Shown one piece after another: positions 1 to 8,201 of a stretch of DNA of 64,000 nucleotides; the stretch's first letter is position 1, and each line of letters opens with the position of its first letter. The DNA is taken from NCBI GenBank assembly GCA_031460455.1, contig JAVKTQ010000003.1:1-64000 (forward strand), in the 5' to 3' direction. The position numbers were made by a program, and so were the translations under genes. Source of the stretch: Sporomusaceae bacterium. Lineage in GTDB: Bacteria > Bacillota > Negativicutes > Sporomusales > UBA7701. Under the pieces are notes generated by a model. The model saw only the letters and a list, made by a program, of their open reading frames with translations. It had not been told where the DNA came from and did not search any database.

Positions 1-310
1 CTTCCATTTTTCCACCCTTCCTGCCTCTTAAGCAAAGACAGGGAAAAGTGTATCACAGATCATTTTCGACCGCCGCAAATATGCAATTTTATATCGCCAC
101 TTTCCTACATTTTATCGTCGGCGCTGACAGTAGCAGATGACTGTATATCGCTTTCCATACATTCTCCTTAATGCAAATTCAGGATTATTGTTGTCACTAT
201 CTCATAAAAATAAACGCCTCTAATGAGGCGTTTTCATGTTCAGGGGCTCCAGACATGTGGCAGTTGTTCGTACAGATGACGACAACATAAAACTCGAAAG
301 AGTCCCCTAT
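1..310. other. intergenic region, no gene seen
   Basis: No convincing coding frame starts or ends here. The region is AT-rich and holds only the terminator hairpin listed at 213-234. It may be the downstream part of a gene lying left of the window. Confidence 0.5.
213..234. terminator. intrinsic terminator hairpin
   Basis: An 8-bp stem (AACGCCTC / GAGGCGTT) with a 4-nt loop is followed by TTTT on the plus strand and by a T-rich run on the minus strand. It could end transcripts from either side, including the small CxxC gene at 311-520. Confidence 0.75.
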
Positions 311-520
311 CTATTCTGCAGCTATATTTAAAGAGATATGCGGTACTTTCTCGAAAAAATCTGACCTATATTTTTCGCTCTTAGTGCATGGCCCGCATAT
401 TACGGTCTTGATATCGCGAATTTCCTCAAGCGCTTTTCCCATCTCTACCGCGAGCTTGTTCCGGTCAAGTCGTAACCGTCGTCCACAAAGCGCGCAACGT
501 TCAGCTTCTTTCGGGGCCAT
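311..520 (-). CDS. small CxxC zinc-binding-type hypothetical protein
   Basis: This 69-residue protein has two Cys pairs, CALC near residue 10 and CGPC near residue 43, spaced as in small zinc ribbons; metal binding is inferred. The ATG at 520 was chosen because AAGGGAG lies about 9 nt upstream; a longer frame to 550 lacks a ribosome site. I do not recognise the family. It is monocistronic, ends near the terminator at 213-234, and could be a small regulator or anti-repressor of an accessory region. Confidence 0.5.
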   Translation of the reverse strand: MAPKEAERCALCGRRLRLDRNKLAVEMGKALEEIRDIKTVICGPCTKSEKYRSDFFEKVPHISLNIAAE

Positions 521-810
521 TAAAGGAACTCCCTTCATTTCCAGATGCACTATACAGTATTTGACAAATAAATGAATTATTCCTCCATAATGGCATGAGG
601 CGAAGGCTTCATTTACAAAGGAGTAGTGTAGCCTAGACTACCAACATGAAAATATCAGAAGTCCTTCTCCCCGGGGGTATTATATCGCAATAAAGAAAAT
701 TTGATTCAGTAATACCGGGCGTTTGGACGGTTTGTGGACTTTTAGTGGACTGTCTTAATTTTTTTTATGATAGTCTATAAGCAAAGATTAATCATGGGGG
801 GTATGAATCC
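521..810. other. intergenic region with TGGAC direct repeats
   Basis: No gene is seen. It separates the minus-strand CxxC gene from the plus-strand small membrane protein, so it should hold divergent promoters. Its main structure is the triple TGGAC repeat at 724-750. Confidence 0.5.
724..750 (+). repeat. three TGGAC direct repeats, 11-bp period
   Basis: TGGAC occurs at 724, 735 and 746, exactly 11 bp apart, about one helical turn. This is the arrangement expected of a cooperative protein-binding site on one face of DNA. It lies 60 bp before the small membrane protein and could be its operator. No binding protein can be named. Confidence 0.45.
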
Positions 811-993
811 ATGAATAATAGTTCAGCCAAGTGCGTATTCGGAAGCCTAATTATTGGGGCGGCCCTTTTCACTTGGGTTATTATCACGATTTTCCTTGCG
901 ATAACAAAAACGGCATTTCCTCATTACGAAGCAATGTCGGGCATCGCCCTCACCGCTATCGGTATCGGGGCTGGGATGCTTGGTGTCCGTTAG
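811..993 (+). CDS. small two-helix membrane protein, unknown
   Basis: The 60-residue product has two hydrophobic segments, roughly residues 10-32 and 42-58, and almost no soluble part. The ATG follows a GGGGGT stretch. No family is recognised. It sits about 100 bp upstream of the OLD nuclease on the same strand and could be co-transcribed; a role in defence is speculation. Confidence 0.45.
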   Translation: MNNSSAKCVFGSLIIGAALFTWVIITIFLAITKTAFPHYEAMSGIALTAIGIGAGMLGVR

Positions 994-1097
994 CAATAGC
1001 CGATACCAGCAACTTGTCGCCTTGAGGAACCTCAATTGGTAGGAATTTGAAACTTAGAGTCGAATGTTGTTGTTTTAGGATGATTGGAGGTGGGTAC

Positions 1098-3005
1098 ATG
1101 AACATCGAATCAATCCATATTAAAAACTTACGTGCTTTTAAGGACCAATTAATATCGCTAGATGATTATAACTGTTTTGTTGGCCCCAATGGTGCGGGGA
1201 AATCGACTGTTCTGTGTGCATTAAACATCTTTTTCCGAGAGTCGCAAGGTACATCGACAAATTTAATAACGCTGAGTAAAGAAGATTTCCATCTGCTTAA
1301 CACCTCAAATCCAATTGAGATTATTTTGACCTTTGTAGGCCTTAATGAAGAGGCCCAAGCCGATTTTGCAGACTACTATAGGCAAGGGAAGCTTGTAATA
1401 TCAGCCGTCGCGACATATAACGATAAAACTGAGAGTGCTGAAGTTAAGCAGTTTGGGCAACGTATGGGCATGCCTCAGTTGAAAAATTTTTTTGAGGCTG
1501 AGGGCGATGGAGCTAAAGTACCTGAATTAAAAGCAATATATGCGGAGTTGTGTAAACAACTGCCTGACTTAAAAGCAGCCGGAACTAAAGAGGCTATGAT
1601 TACCGCTCTTCGTGAATACGAAGCCGCACGCCCGGAGCAATGCGAACTTATTCCGAGCGAAGACCAGTTTTATGGAGTGAGTAAAGGTACTAATCGTCTT
1701 GCAAAACATTTGCAGTGGGTTTATGTGCCGGCCGTTAAAGACGCATCTGAGGAACAGATTGAATCGAAAAACAGTGCGCTGGGAAAACTGTTAGCCAGAG
1801 CAGTAAGAAGCAAAGTCAATTTTGCCGATGACATTGAGGATATTTTAAAGGGAGCACAGCAGCAATACCAATGTCTACTCGATAGAAGTCAGTCCGTTTT
1901 GGATGAAGTAACACAATCGCTGCAAAAAAGAATTTGCGAGTGGGCTCATCCGGAGGCGAATCTAAAAGTTCAGTGGCAACAAGACCCTCAAAAATCAATT
2001 AAAGTTGAAGCACCCTTTGCTGGAATCCTTGCCGGAGAGGGTAATTTCGAAGGTCAGCTCGCGCGATTCGGTCACGGTCTCCAGCGGTCATTCCTTTTAG
2101 CCCTTTTACAGGAATTGGCTAGTAGCGAAGACAGTGGCCCTAGGCTCATTATTGGATGTGAAGAACCAGAATTATATCAACACCCGCCACAAGAACGACA
2201 TTTATCCGCCGTTCTGCAGCTTCTCAGTCAAAAGAATGCGCAAGTTATAATCACTACGCACAGCCCCCACTTTGTCTCAGGAACAGGTTTTGAAAAAGTT
2301 AGAATGGTTCGCCGACACATAGCGGAAAAATATGCTGTCGTGAAACATATGGCTTTTGAGCAGATTGCTAGTACCGTTTCCGCTGCTTTGGGTGAAAAAC
2401 CTTTAAAGCCGGCTGGCACATTAGCAAAAGTGCATCAAGTTCTCCAGCCATCACTTAACGAAATGTTCTTCACCCACCGATTAATTCTTGTTGAAGGCTT
2501 AGAGGATTTCGCTTACATCAGTGCTTGGCTAAGTATAACCGGGCGCTGGGACGAATATCGGCGTCTCGGATGTCACATCGTTCCGTGCAATGGCAAAAGC
2601 ATGATGATTCAGCCTCTTTCGATTGCAAGAGGTCTAGATATACCGGTGTTTCTCGTTTTCGACGGAGATAGTGGAGCAAAACATCCAGAAGAGCATAAAA
2701 AAGATAATGTCGCGTTGTTAAGGCTAATTGGTGCAGATGCGACCAATCCTTTCCCTCCAACAACTATGTGGGGACCTAACTATGCAGTTTGGAGCACCGA
2801 TATGGGTACAGTAGTAAAAGCTGATGTCGAAAATCAAGCATGGGAAAAGGCGTACGAGTATGCGAGTAGAGTATGCGGACAAGCCGGCGACATTCAAAAA
2901 AATGCATACCACATCGGGGCACGGCTAGCCTGGCTATTTGAAAATGGTATTAAACCGGCCAGCCTCGAGACTCTAAGCGAAAAAATCTTGACCTTTGCGA
3001 AATAG
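1098..3005 (+). CDS. OLD-family ATP-dependent endonuclease (AAA ATPase + TOPRIM)
   Basis: This 635-residue protein matches overcoming-lysogenization-defect (OLD) nucleases. The N-terminal ABC-type ATPase half has Walker A GPNGAGKST (about 29-37), a Walker B-like block near LIIGCEEPELY, and the H-loop VIITTHSPHF. The C-terminal half has the TOPRIM glutamate in LILVEGLED and the acidic DGDSG motif. The start at 1098 follows GGAGGTGGGTAC; the upstream in-frame ATG at 1047 has no such site. OLD proteins cut DNA and act in phage defence. No UvrD-like GajB helicase follows, so this fits a stand-alone class 1 OLD rather than Gabija. Confidence 0.85.
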   Translation: MNIESIHIKNLRAFKDQLISLDDYNCFVGPNGAGKSTVLCALNIFFRESQGTSTNLITLSKEDFHLLNTSNPIEIILTFVGLNEEAQADFADYYRQGKLVISAVATYNDKTESAEVKQFGQRMGMPQLKNFFEAEGDGAKVPELKAIYAELCKQLPDLKAAGTKEAMITALREYEAARPEQCELIPSEDQFYGVSKGTNRLAKHLQWVYVPAVKDASEEQIESKNSALGKLLARAVRSKVNFADDIEDILKGAQQQYQCLLDRSQSVLDEVTQSLQKRICEWAHPEANLKVQWQQDPQKSIKVEAPFAGILAGEGNFEGQLARFGHGLQRSFLLALLQELASSEDSGPRLIIGCEEPELYQHPPQERHLSAVLQLLSQKNAQVIITTHSPHFVSGTGFEKVRMVRRHIAEKYAVVKHMAFEQIASTVSAALGEKPLKPAGTLAKVHQVLQPSLNEMFFTHRLILVEGLEDFAYISAWLSITGRWDEYRRLGCHIVPCNGKSMMIQPLSIARGLDIPVFLVFDGDSGAKHPEEHKKDNVALLRLIGADATNPFPPTTMWGPNYAVWSTDMGTVVKADVENQAWEKAYEYASRVCGQAGDIQKNAYHIGARLAWLFENGIKPASLETLSEKILTFAK

Positions 3006-3202
3006 TTAATATCGTTGCTTTTCAAAACGTTATGAACGTAGTTTTGGGAATCAAAATATGACAATAGCCGTTTGGACTCAAATAATGCCCAAACGGCCAA
3101 AGTTCGGTATTAATGACAAATCACACCACATCAATTTCTGGCTATAATTGTATAGTAGCTAAGCTATTCTGCAACCTGAGTGAATATATGTGTATGCCAA
3201 AA

Positions 3203-3247
3203 ATGCCAGGGAAAGTGTGGGTCTTAAGACCTGCGTTTCCCTGGCAT
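3203..3247. terminator. perfect nested hairpin between converging genes
   Basis: ATGCCAGGGAAA at 3203-3214 pairs perfectly with 3236-3247, and the loop contains the palindrome GGTCTTAAGACC. It lies between the converging OLD gene and CBASS operon, so a bidirectional terminator is the simple reading. There is no T-run on either strand, so a processing site or extragenic repeat is also possible. Confidence 0.55.
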
Positions 3248-3275
3248 TGGCGAAAGGTCCTGTTAGTGAAAATAG

Positions 3276-4079
3276 TTACTGTATCTTGGTGCTTGTGACC
3301 GTCTTACTCGAGAGATAGCCAGCATGACTTATGCCAAGGATTGCGAGGAATCCTTCGGAAAGAGCCGGGAAGCTAACGATTTTATCCGGAGGGACGGTCA
3401 TGATGGTGTTGATGACAAGGGCTTCGTAAGAAATGACAGCAACGACTGTGAACAGGAACATCTGTACTTTGGATATGTCGACGTACGCAGCGTCGCCGAT
3501 TTCGTCTCCTTCAAACATGTCCGCCAGGTCAGCCTGAGAGATGTCTGGGTTGGCGTAAACGACTCCGTTCGAAGCCGACTTCACCTCGTCCGCTTTGAGG
3601 TCGAACTTTGTGGCGATTCTTTCGACTTCCTCGTCGGAAGGGGTTGCTTTGACGGCCTTATTGTTTACAATGAGGGGGCTGAAATAACTTGATGCGTAAC
3701 TGATGCCCATTAGCGCCCAGAGCCGCCAGTCGATTTCCACTGCAAGCGGTTCGGGCACTAGTTCGGAACCGGCCCGGATGCGAACGAAAACAATGGTGAT
3801 GTAAGCCGCAAGCACGATGATAGTCCATAGCACGGCCTGGAAACGGGAGAGGCTCATCATGTTCCGATTACCTATGAGTATGCCTAAAGGTTTGCCGTTG
3901 CTGTGGAGACCATGTAGCATCAGGAAGAACACCAAGGCCACCGTCACGCCGAAGAGGTTCCAACCCTTCGGAAGACTCCACGCAGCCCATGTCATCACGG
4001 CGAGGGCTCCAACCAAAAGCCATCCGAGGGTCTTGTCATCGAAATAGGTCTTCATCACCGGTTTAGCTGTGTCTCCCAC
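3276..4079 (-). CDS. internally duplicated membrane protein, last gene of CBASS operon
   Basis: About 267 residues with roughly six hydrophobic segments. Two halves repeat: SRFQAVLWTIIVLAAY followed later by ALMGISYASSYF, and SKVQMFLFTVVAVISY followed later by AILGISHAGYLSSK. Between the repeats is a soluble acidic linker. The GTG at 4079 has GGAAGGTGA about 5 nt upstream; the GTG at 4088 abuts the site. It starts 21 nt after the phospholipase C-like gene, so the two are probably translated together. I do not know a function. In this context it may anchor or be targeted by the phospholipases, which is inference. Confidence 0.65.
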   Translation of the reverse strand: MGDTAKPVMKTYFDDKTLGWLLVGALAVMTWAAWSLPKGWNLFGVTVALVFFLMLHGLHSNGKPLGILIGNRNMMSLSRFQAVLWTIIVLAAYITIVFVRIRAGSELVPEPLAVEIDWRLWALMGISYASSYFSPLIVNNKAVKATPSDEEVERIATKFDLKADEVKSASNGVVYANPDISQADLADMFEGDEIGDAAYVDISKVQMFLFTVVAVISYEALVINTIMTVPPDKIVSFPALSEGFLAILGISHAGYLSSKTVTSTKIQ

Positions 4080-4099
4080 GGAAATCACCTTCCTTCAGG

Positions 4100-5203
4100 T
4101 CACTTGCCCGCTGCCGCAAGAGTGGTAGCTAAGCCGCGGTAGTACGAGTCGAGGATTTCGGCTCCGAAACCGAACCTTGTCGCATTGTCGGCAGACGCAT
4201 TAGTCTCGTCTCCGTTGAGGGAGGCGGGAAGGCCTGTGTCGAGGTTGTAGTTCTCGGTGAAGTAAGGGAAGGCTTGCTGACACAAGAACTCCTTCGCAGA
4301 TGCTTCGTTTTGTCCGAAGTAGGCTTCGCCGGCTGAGAAGACGGTCTCAACAGCCTTGACGGTATAGTTGTATAGGCCGAGTGCGGAGTAAAAGAGTCGG
4401 TCATTGCCGGGAGCTGGAAACCAAGGTTTCTGAGCCTCGTTCATGCGGGCGATGTGAGCAGCTTCCCACTCTTCGTAAGGTTTTACGGGTTCGAGCGCCA
4501 TGAAGTTGTAGTGGATTTTTCCTACGGCGTAGAAGTCCCCGCCAATAAGTTTGGCGAAGTCTTCGTAAGCCTTGTGGATGGGGTGCTTCTCGTCGCTAAA
4601 CTCTCTCTTCATGAACAGGGCCTCGAAATCGAGCTTGCCGGAATAGGCGGCGCGGATTCCGGCCATGTAAAGGTCGGCGATATCGGGGTCGAGCATATCG
4701 TGGTTGTTGCCAGCTCCGCATCCGACCGCTACATCGAGTGCGAAATCTGGGTCGGCGTTCTTCTTGGTGGCGAAGATATAGCTGTCGACCATACCTTCGA
4801 AATTTTTGTGGTCCTTGTACTCGTCTTCGGGATGGTTTCGCCAATGGTCGCAAGTACTACGGTAGACGAAGGGGTGGAAGACGCAGTCGGTTACGACGTG
4901 CCCGTAGAATCCGTAGGCGAACGCCTTCATCTTGCCGATGACGTCGGCGGGTGCGGCACTCGCCTTGATGTAGTCGAGCATCGCGCAGAAGCAGTCGAGG
5001 GTGCCGTCCCAGTGCATCTCGTCGGACACCTTCTTGTATGAGAACGATTTGATAGCTTTGGAAATAAATACGTCCTTCACGTAGAACAGGTCGGGGCCGA
5101 AGGAACCGAAACCGACGAAGTTGGAATACTCTCTCCAGAAGATAGGGTCAAGGCGCTTGATGGCGTCCTTGCATACTAGGTAATGGGTCACAGGTTGCGA
5201 CAT
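4100..5203 (-). CDS. zinc-dependent phospholipase C-like protein in CBASS operon
   Basis: The 367-residue protein resembles the zinc-dependent phospholipase C family (PF00882 type). Visible signatures are the N-terminal QPVTHYLV, the block FGSFGPDLFY, the metal-ligand block YGFYGHVVTDCVFHPF, and HKNFEGMVDSYI. Such enzymes hydrolyse phospholipid head groups. No signal peptide is seen, so it should act in the cytosol, perhaps on the inner leaflet. The ATG at 5203 follows GGAGGTGTCTCGA. It lies 100 nt after the patatin gene and just before the membrane protein gene. A second lipase beside a patatin effector is unusual for CBASS. Confidence 0.75.
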   Translation of the reverse strand: MSQPVTHYLVCKDAIKRLDPIFWREYSNFVGFGSFGPDLFYVKDVFISKAIKSFSYKKVSDEMHWDGTLDCFCAMLDYIKASAAPADVIGKMKAFAYGFYGHVVTDCVFHPFVYRSTCDHWRNHPEDEYKDHKNFEGMVDSYIFATKKNADPDFALDVAVGCGAGNNHDMLDPDIADLYMAGIRAAYSGKLDFEALFMKREFSDEKHPIHKAYEDFAKLIGGDFYAVGKIHYNFMALEPVKPYEEWEAAHIARMNEAQKPWFPAPGNDRLFYSALGLYNYTVKAVETVFSAGEAYFGQNEASAKEFLCQQAFPYFTENYNLDTGLPASLNGDETNASADNATRFGFGAEILDSYYRGLATTLAAAGK

Positions 5204-5303
5204 TCGAGACACCTCCAAAAATTTCTCCAAGCTTCTTCAAATTAGGAAAGGAAATCGGGGTTACCGGATTGGGAAGGGGGAGGAGATGGTCGGTTGCGGA
5301 CAG

Positions 5304-6266
5304 TTAGCCGCACAGTACATATTCCGGCGTGAACGGTTCGGCCTTAGCCGAGAAGAATGTGTCCTTGAGATGGCGGAACTCCTTTCTTGCTATGACGTAG
5401 CCCTTGCCTTTTAGGGAGTCGATGCCGTCGATGCCGTCTAGGCTATAGGCGTCCGGCGCCACGACCGGGTTGATTCTGTAAATCCTGGATTGGTCACCGC
5501 CAAGTCGTAAGGTAGCCATGTTCATTGCCGCGGCAGATTGGGCCTGGTAAAACAGCTCGACAATCAGGAGCGATTTGACCCAGTCCGCCATGCCTTCTGG
5601 GGTTTTTCCGGGAGTGGACCAGTCAAGAGGGGCCTGAGAGCAGCCTAAGCTCAGGATTCTTATCTCGCTGGGGTCCCAGCTGAGCACGTCTGCACCTTCC
5701 ATGGCGGCAACGAGAACAGGGTTGTTGCACCAAACGCCGCCGTCGACCAAGGGCACCGAGTGGCAGTTCCGGTGCGCCGGGAAGAACATCGGGGCTGCGG
5801 AAGTGGCGAGAGCTACATCCATGGCCGGGGCCTTGTAGTCGTTCATTAGGCGTTTATGATGGGCGGTCTTGTAAAGGTAGGCGTCGCAGGAATCGAAATC
5901 GAAAGCGGGAATCACAAGCCTGTTCCTGCTTTCGCCAAGCCTTCTTCCGCCGAAATGCGGCTCCAGGGCTTCCTTGAGAGGTACATCTTCGTACATGGGT
6001 TTTGATATCATCTTGGCGATGCGCGCCAGCTTACCACCATTGCGCCGGAAAACCTTAGGGCCCAGTTCTGCGTAAAGACCAAGGATTTCCTTAGCGGTCA
6101 TTCCGAGTCCGAGACCGAGGGCGATGATGCCGCCAGTGGATGTGCCGACGATAAGGTCGAAGTATTCGGCGACGGAACCGTCAAGGTGCTCTTCGACGTG
6201 AGCAAGAAAGGATGCGGGGAGCGTGCCTTTCACGCCCCCGCCGTCGATGGAAAGAATCTTTTTCAT
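5304..6266 (-). CDS. capV: patatin-like phospholipase, CapV-type CBASS effector
   Basis: The 320-residue patatin has the full catalytic set: oxyanion loop DGGGVKG (about 8-14), nucleophile elbow GTSTGG with Ser43, and the catalytic Asp175 in VDGGVWCNNP. CapV-type patatins degrade membrane phospholipids when bound by a cyclic dinucleotide made by the neighbouring CD-NTase. The ATG follows GGAGAG. It starts 31 nt after the E2-like gene and is third in the operon. The ligand cannot be read from sequence. Confidence 0.85.
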   Translation of the reverse strand: MKKILSIDGGGVKGTLPASFLAHVEEHLDGSVAEYFDLIVGTSTGGIIALGLGLGMTAKEILGLYAELGPKVFRRNGGKLARIAKMISKPMYEDVPLKEALEPHFGGRRLGESRNRLVIPAFDFDSCDAYLYKTAHHKRLMNDYKAPAMDVALATSAAPMFFPAHRNCHSVPLVDGGVWCNNPVLVAAMEGADVLSWDPSEIRILSLGCSQAPLDWSTPGKTPEGMADWVKSLLIVELFYQAQSAAAMNMATLRLGGDQSRIYRINPVVAPDAYSLDGIDGIDSLKGKGYVIARKEFRHLKDTFFSAKAEPFTPEYVLCG

Positions 6267-6297
6267 AATATCTCTCCTAAAGTGCGGGGAGGAAGAT

Positions 6298-6798
6298 TCA
6301 AGGTTCTTCGTCAGGTTCGCGGTGGATACCGCCGCCCAGCCACTCCCCTGTGGCGAGCCAGCCCTCGTAACAGAAGAGCCAAAGGGATGTCCAGGGGATG
6401 ATGGTGTCGCAAATCAGATTATTACGGGTGAACTCCCTCCACTTGGGGTAATACAGGCAAAGATAGCCGCTATGGTAAGTGTGGGGGATTCGTTTACCGT
6501 CCGGCCTTCTGAGAAGCTTCGGTTCGAGGACGAGCACTCTGGGCGGCCGTTCGAGACAATAAGTCACCTGTACCTTGTAATTCTGGCTAAGGGGAGCTGG
6601 TTTGATAAACCCTTCCCATATGACGGTGTTCCCGGTCCACTGATGGTTGAAGCCAGGGAAGCTCTCTTTCATGGTGGAGACTTGCCTTGAGAGAGGGATG
6701 GTGAGTTCGCCCCGCATGATGCCGTAACGCAACCTCTGGGTGTCAAATCGCTCCCGATTATCGAACTTAGGCTCCGTAAAACGTGTTTTTCTTGACAT
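6298..6798 (-). CDS. stand-alone E2-like protein of short type II CBASS
   Basis: The 166-residue product resembles the E2-only proteins of short type II CBASS. The C-terminal half has PHTYHSGYLCLYYP, with Cys114 as the candidate catalytic cysteine and His106/His109 nearby, then IIPWTSLWLFCYEGWL and a Gly-rich TGEWLGGG. No E1 or JAB/Cap3 gene is adjacent. These E2 proteins act on the CD-NTase C-terminus and prime the cyclase. The start at 6798 follows GGGAGG and overlaps the CD-NTase end by 32 nt, indicating translational coupling; a longer upstream frame lies inside the CD-NTase gene. Assignment is from motif memory, not a search. Confidence 0.75.
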   Translation of the reverse strand: MSRKTRFTEPKFDNRERFDTQRLRYGIMRGELTIPLSRQVSTMKESFPGFNHQWTGNTVIWEGFIKPAPLSQNYKVQVTYCLERPPRVLVLEPKLLRRPDGKRIPHTYHSGYLCLYYPKWREFTRNNLICDTIIPWTSLWLFCYEGWLATGEWLGGGIHREPDEEP

Positions 6799-7900
6799 CA
6801 AGGCCTCCCGAGCCGGCAAGGACGAGTCCCCGTCTGGAGCTGTCGATGGCCAGCATACCGGAATTCCTAATTTTCTGGATGTATTCCTGTTGCTCGCTGA
6901 TGGCGTGGACTGAAACTGCCTCGCCGAACATTGCGGAGAGGAGCTTCTGTATGTGAGGAAGACCTGCCCCGTCGCGAGCCGCAAGGCGGATATCATTCCA
7001 TTCCCTGATGAAACTTCGGAGCCATTTTAGGAACGAATCATATAGGGCCCGGTCGTTGTCCCACTTTTCGCTGAAATCCTCAGCTGGATTCGTGGGGTTA
7101 GGAACAACGAGCCGCCTACCAGACGGGATGGAGTGCATAATACCGGCCAAGGTCTCCGCAAGGCCTTCGCTCACGGAATAATGACCGGAGTAAGCGTTGG
7201 CCGCTAGGGTGGTTAGCACGACGCTAATGGGTGCTCTATCGGGGTCGTCAGAAAAAGCGATGTCGCGGCGCCGCTTGAAAAGCTGCACAATCTTCTTCAG
7301 GGTGGGCTTGTCCTGGGGCAGGTCGTAATCCGGGAAGGGTTCGACCTTCGCCGCCTTTTCGAGGAAGACGTGGTGACGGCTCTTACCGTCGAACCAGGCC
7401 GCGAATCCTTTAGGGTTGCTATCCTTCCAGGTGAGGAGCTTCCGGTCCGGAACTTTGAGGGCCCCGGGAGTCTTGTCGTTGTCTGGGTACCCGGGAAGGA
7501 TGTCCATGTGGAAATTGCGAGGGTAGTCAAGCCGGATGCAACGGTTCATGCGTTTGACCATGGGCTTATAGGCACCGTTTTGCTGGAGTCGCTTCTCTAT
7601 GAGGTCGAGCGTTTCGACGGGGCCGTGGCCTCTCCAGCCACCGGCCAGTTCGCAAACGAGGTCGAGGTCGAACTCGTCCTGCTTTAAGGGCTTGACAGTG
7701 GTGTCTATGGCAAGTGACCCCTGAGCGTAGATGACGGGTGTGAATGGGGTCAAGGGGCTATCGTCGTCACCCAACCATCTCCCGACTTCCACGTATTCGC
7801 GCTTAGCGAAATCGCGCTGGTCGGACGTGATTTCGAGTTTCCGGCCGATGCGGGCGAGCAGGTCGTCAAGCATCGCGTCTGGACTATCGGTGATGAACAT
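6767..7900 (-). CDS. CD-NTase (cGAS/DncV-like nucleotidyltransferase) of CBASS
   Basis: The 377-residue protein has the nucleotidyltransferase active site: Gly61-Ser62 in YAQGSLAID, Asp78 and Asp80 in DEFDLDLV, and Asp133 in FHMDILPG. It should make a cyclic oligonucleotide during phage infection that activates the patatin. The C-terminus ends NTFYGA, a short tail that could be the site of E2-mediated conjugation. The ATG follows AAAGGAGGAAATCAGC. It is the first gene of the operon, behind a long leader with a terminator at 7964-8008. The product nucleotide and clade are not assigned. Confidence 0.85.
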   Translation of the reverse strand: MFITDSPDAMLDDLLARIGRKLEITSDQRDFAKREYVEVGRWLGDDDSPLTPFTPVIYAQGSLAIDTTVKPLKQDEFDLDLVCELAGGWRGHGPVETLDLIEKRLQQNGAYKPMVKRMNRCIRLDYPRNFHMDILPGYPDNDKTPGALKVPDRKLLTWKDSNPKGFAAWFDGKSRHHVFLEKAAKVEPFPDYDLPQDKPTLKKIVQLFKRRRDIAFSDDPDRAPISVVLTTLAANAYSGHYSVSEGLAETLAGIMHSIPSGRRLVVPNPTNPAEDFSEKWDNDRALYDSFLKWLRSFIREWNDIRLAARDGAGLPHIQKLLSAMFGEAVSVHAISEQQEYIQKIRNSGMLAIDSSRRGLVLAGSGGLDVKKNTFYGA

Positions 7901-7963
7901 GCTGATTTCCTCCTTTCTTTAAATTATTTTGGAAATGGCCCATAAACCTGACGAAAAGGACAA

Positions 7964-8008
7964 AAAAACCCTAGGGATACGCTCTTTCGCGTGTCCGCCA
8001 GGGTTTTT
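7964..8008 (-). terminator. intrinsic terminator inside the CBASS leader
   Basis: AAAAACCCT (7964-7972) pairs with AGGGTTTTT (8000-8008), with additional pairing inward around GGATACGC. On the minus strand the hairpin ends in a run of seven T. It sits between the predicted promoter at 8132-8160 and the CD-NTase start at 7900, so CBASS transcripts must read through it. It also has a shorter T-run on the plus strand. Confidence 0.75.
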
Positions 8009-8125
8009 ATCCCTACGGTGAGCTTTGTAAAAGCCGGTTTCACTCGGTCCGTGCCAACGGGTCCTGATGAGTCATCCTTTGAGGAACCCAAGAAACCAAC
8101 AAAAAGCGAATATGAACGTTTTTCC
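8009..8125 (-). promoter_or_regulatory. structured leader RNA of the CBASS operon
   Basis: About 117 nt of predicted transcript precedes the terminator. On the minus strand it can form GATGA/TCATC inside GGGTTCCT/AGGACCC, and GCTTT/AAAGC inside GTGA/TCAC. Together with the terminator this is the layout of a riboswitch or attenuator. I could not match a known riboswitch class. A frame from TTG at 8127 lacks a ribosome site, so a leader peptide is less likely. Confidence 0.45.
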
Positions 8126-8131
8126 AAGTTA

Positions 8132-8160
8132 ATGATACGACAATAAATTCAGAAAATCAA
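8132..8160 (-). promoter_or_regulatory. sigma-A-type promoter for CBASS operon
   Basis: On the minus strand TTGATT (8160-8155) and TATCAT (8137-8132) are separated by 17 nt. Transcription would start near 8125, giving a leader of about 225 nt before the CD-NTase start codon. Confidence 0.6.
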
Positions 8161-8201
8161 CCCCCTTTTGACTGATTATACAAAATATTGTGGTTTTTGC
8201 C

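Noticed and set aside
60-190. CGCC...ATGC stretches near the window start resembling transposon end repeats
   Set aside because: They lack the terminal TGT and the AGCA-ATGT spacing; similarity is too weak.
1098-3005. Gabija system (GajA/GajB)
   Set aside because: The OLD protein has no UvrD-like helicase gene beside it.
8040-8100. CTGATGAG...GAAAC on the plus strand resembling a hammerhead ribozyme core
   Set aside because: The bases between the two core blocks cannot form the required stem II next to GAAA, and the strand is opposite to the CBASS transcript.
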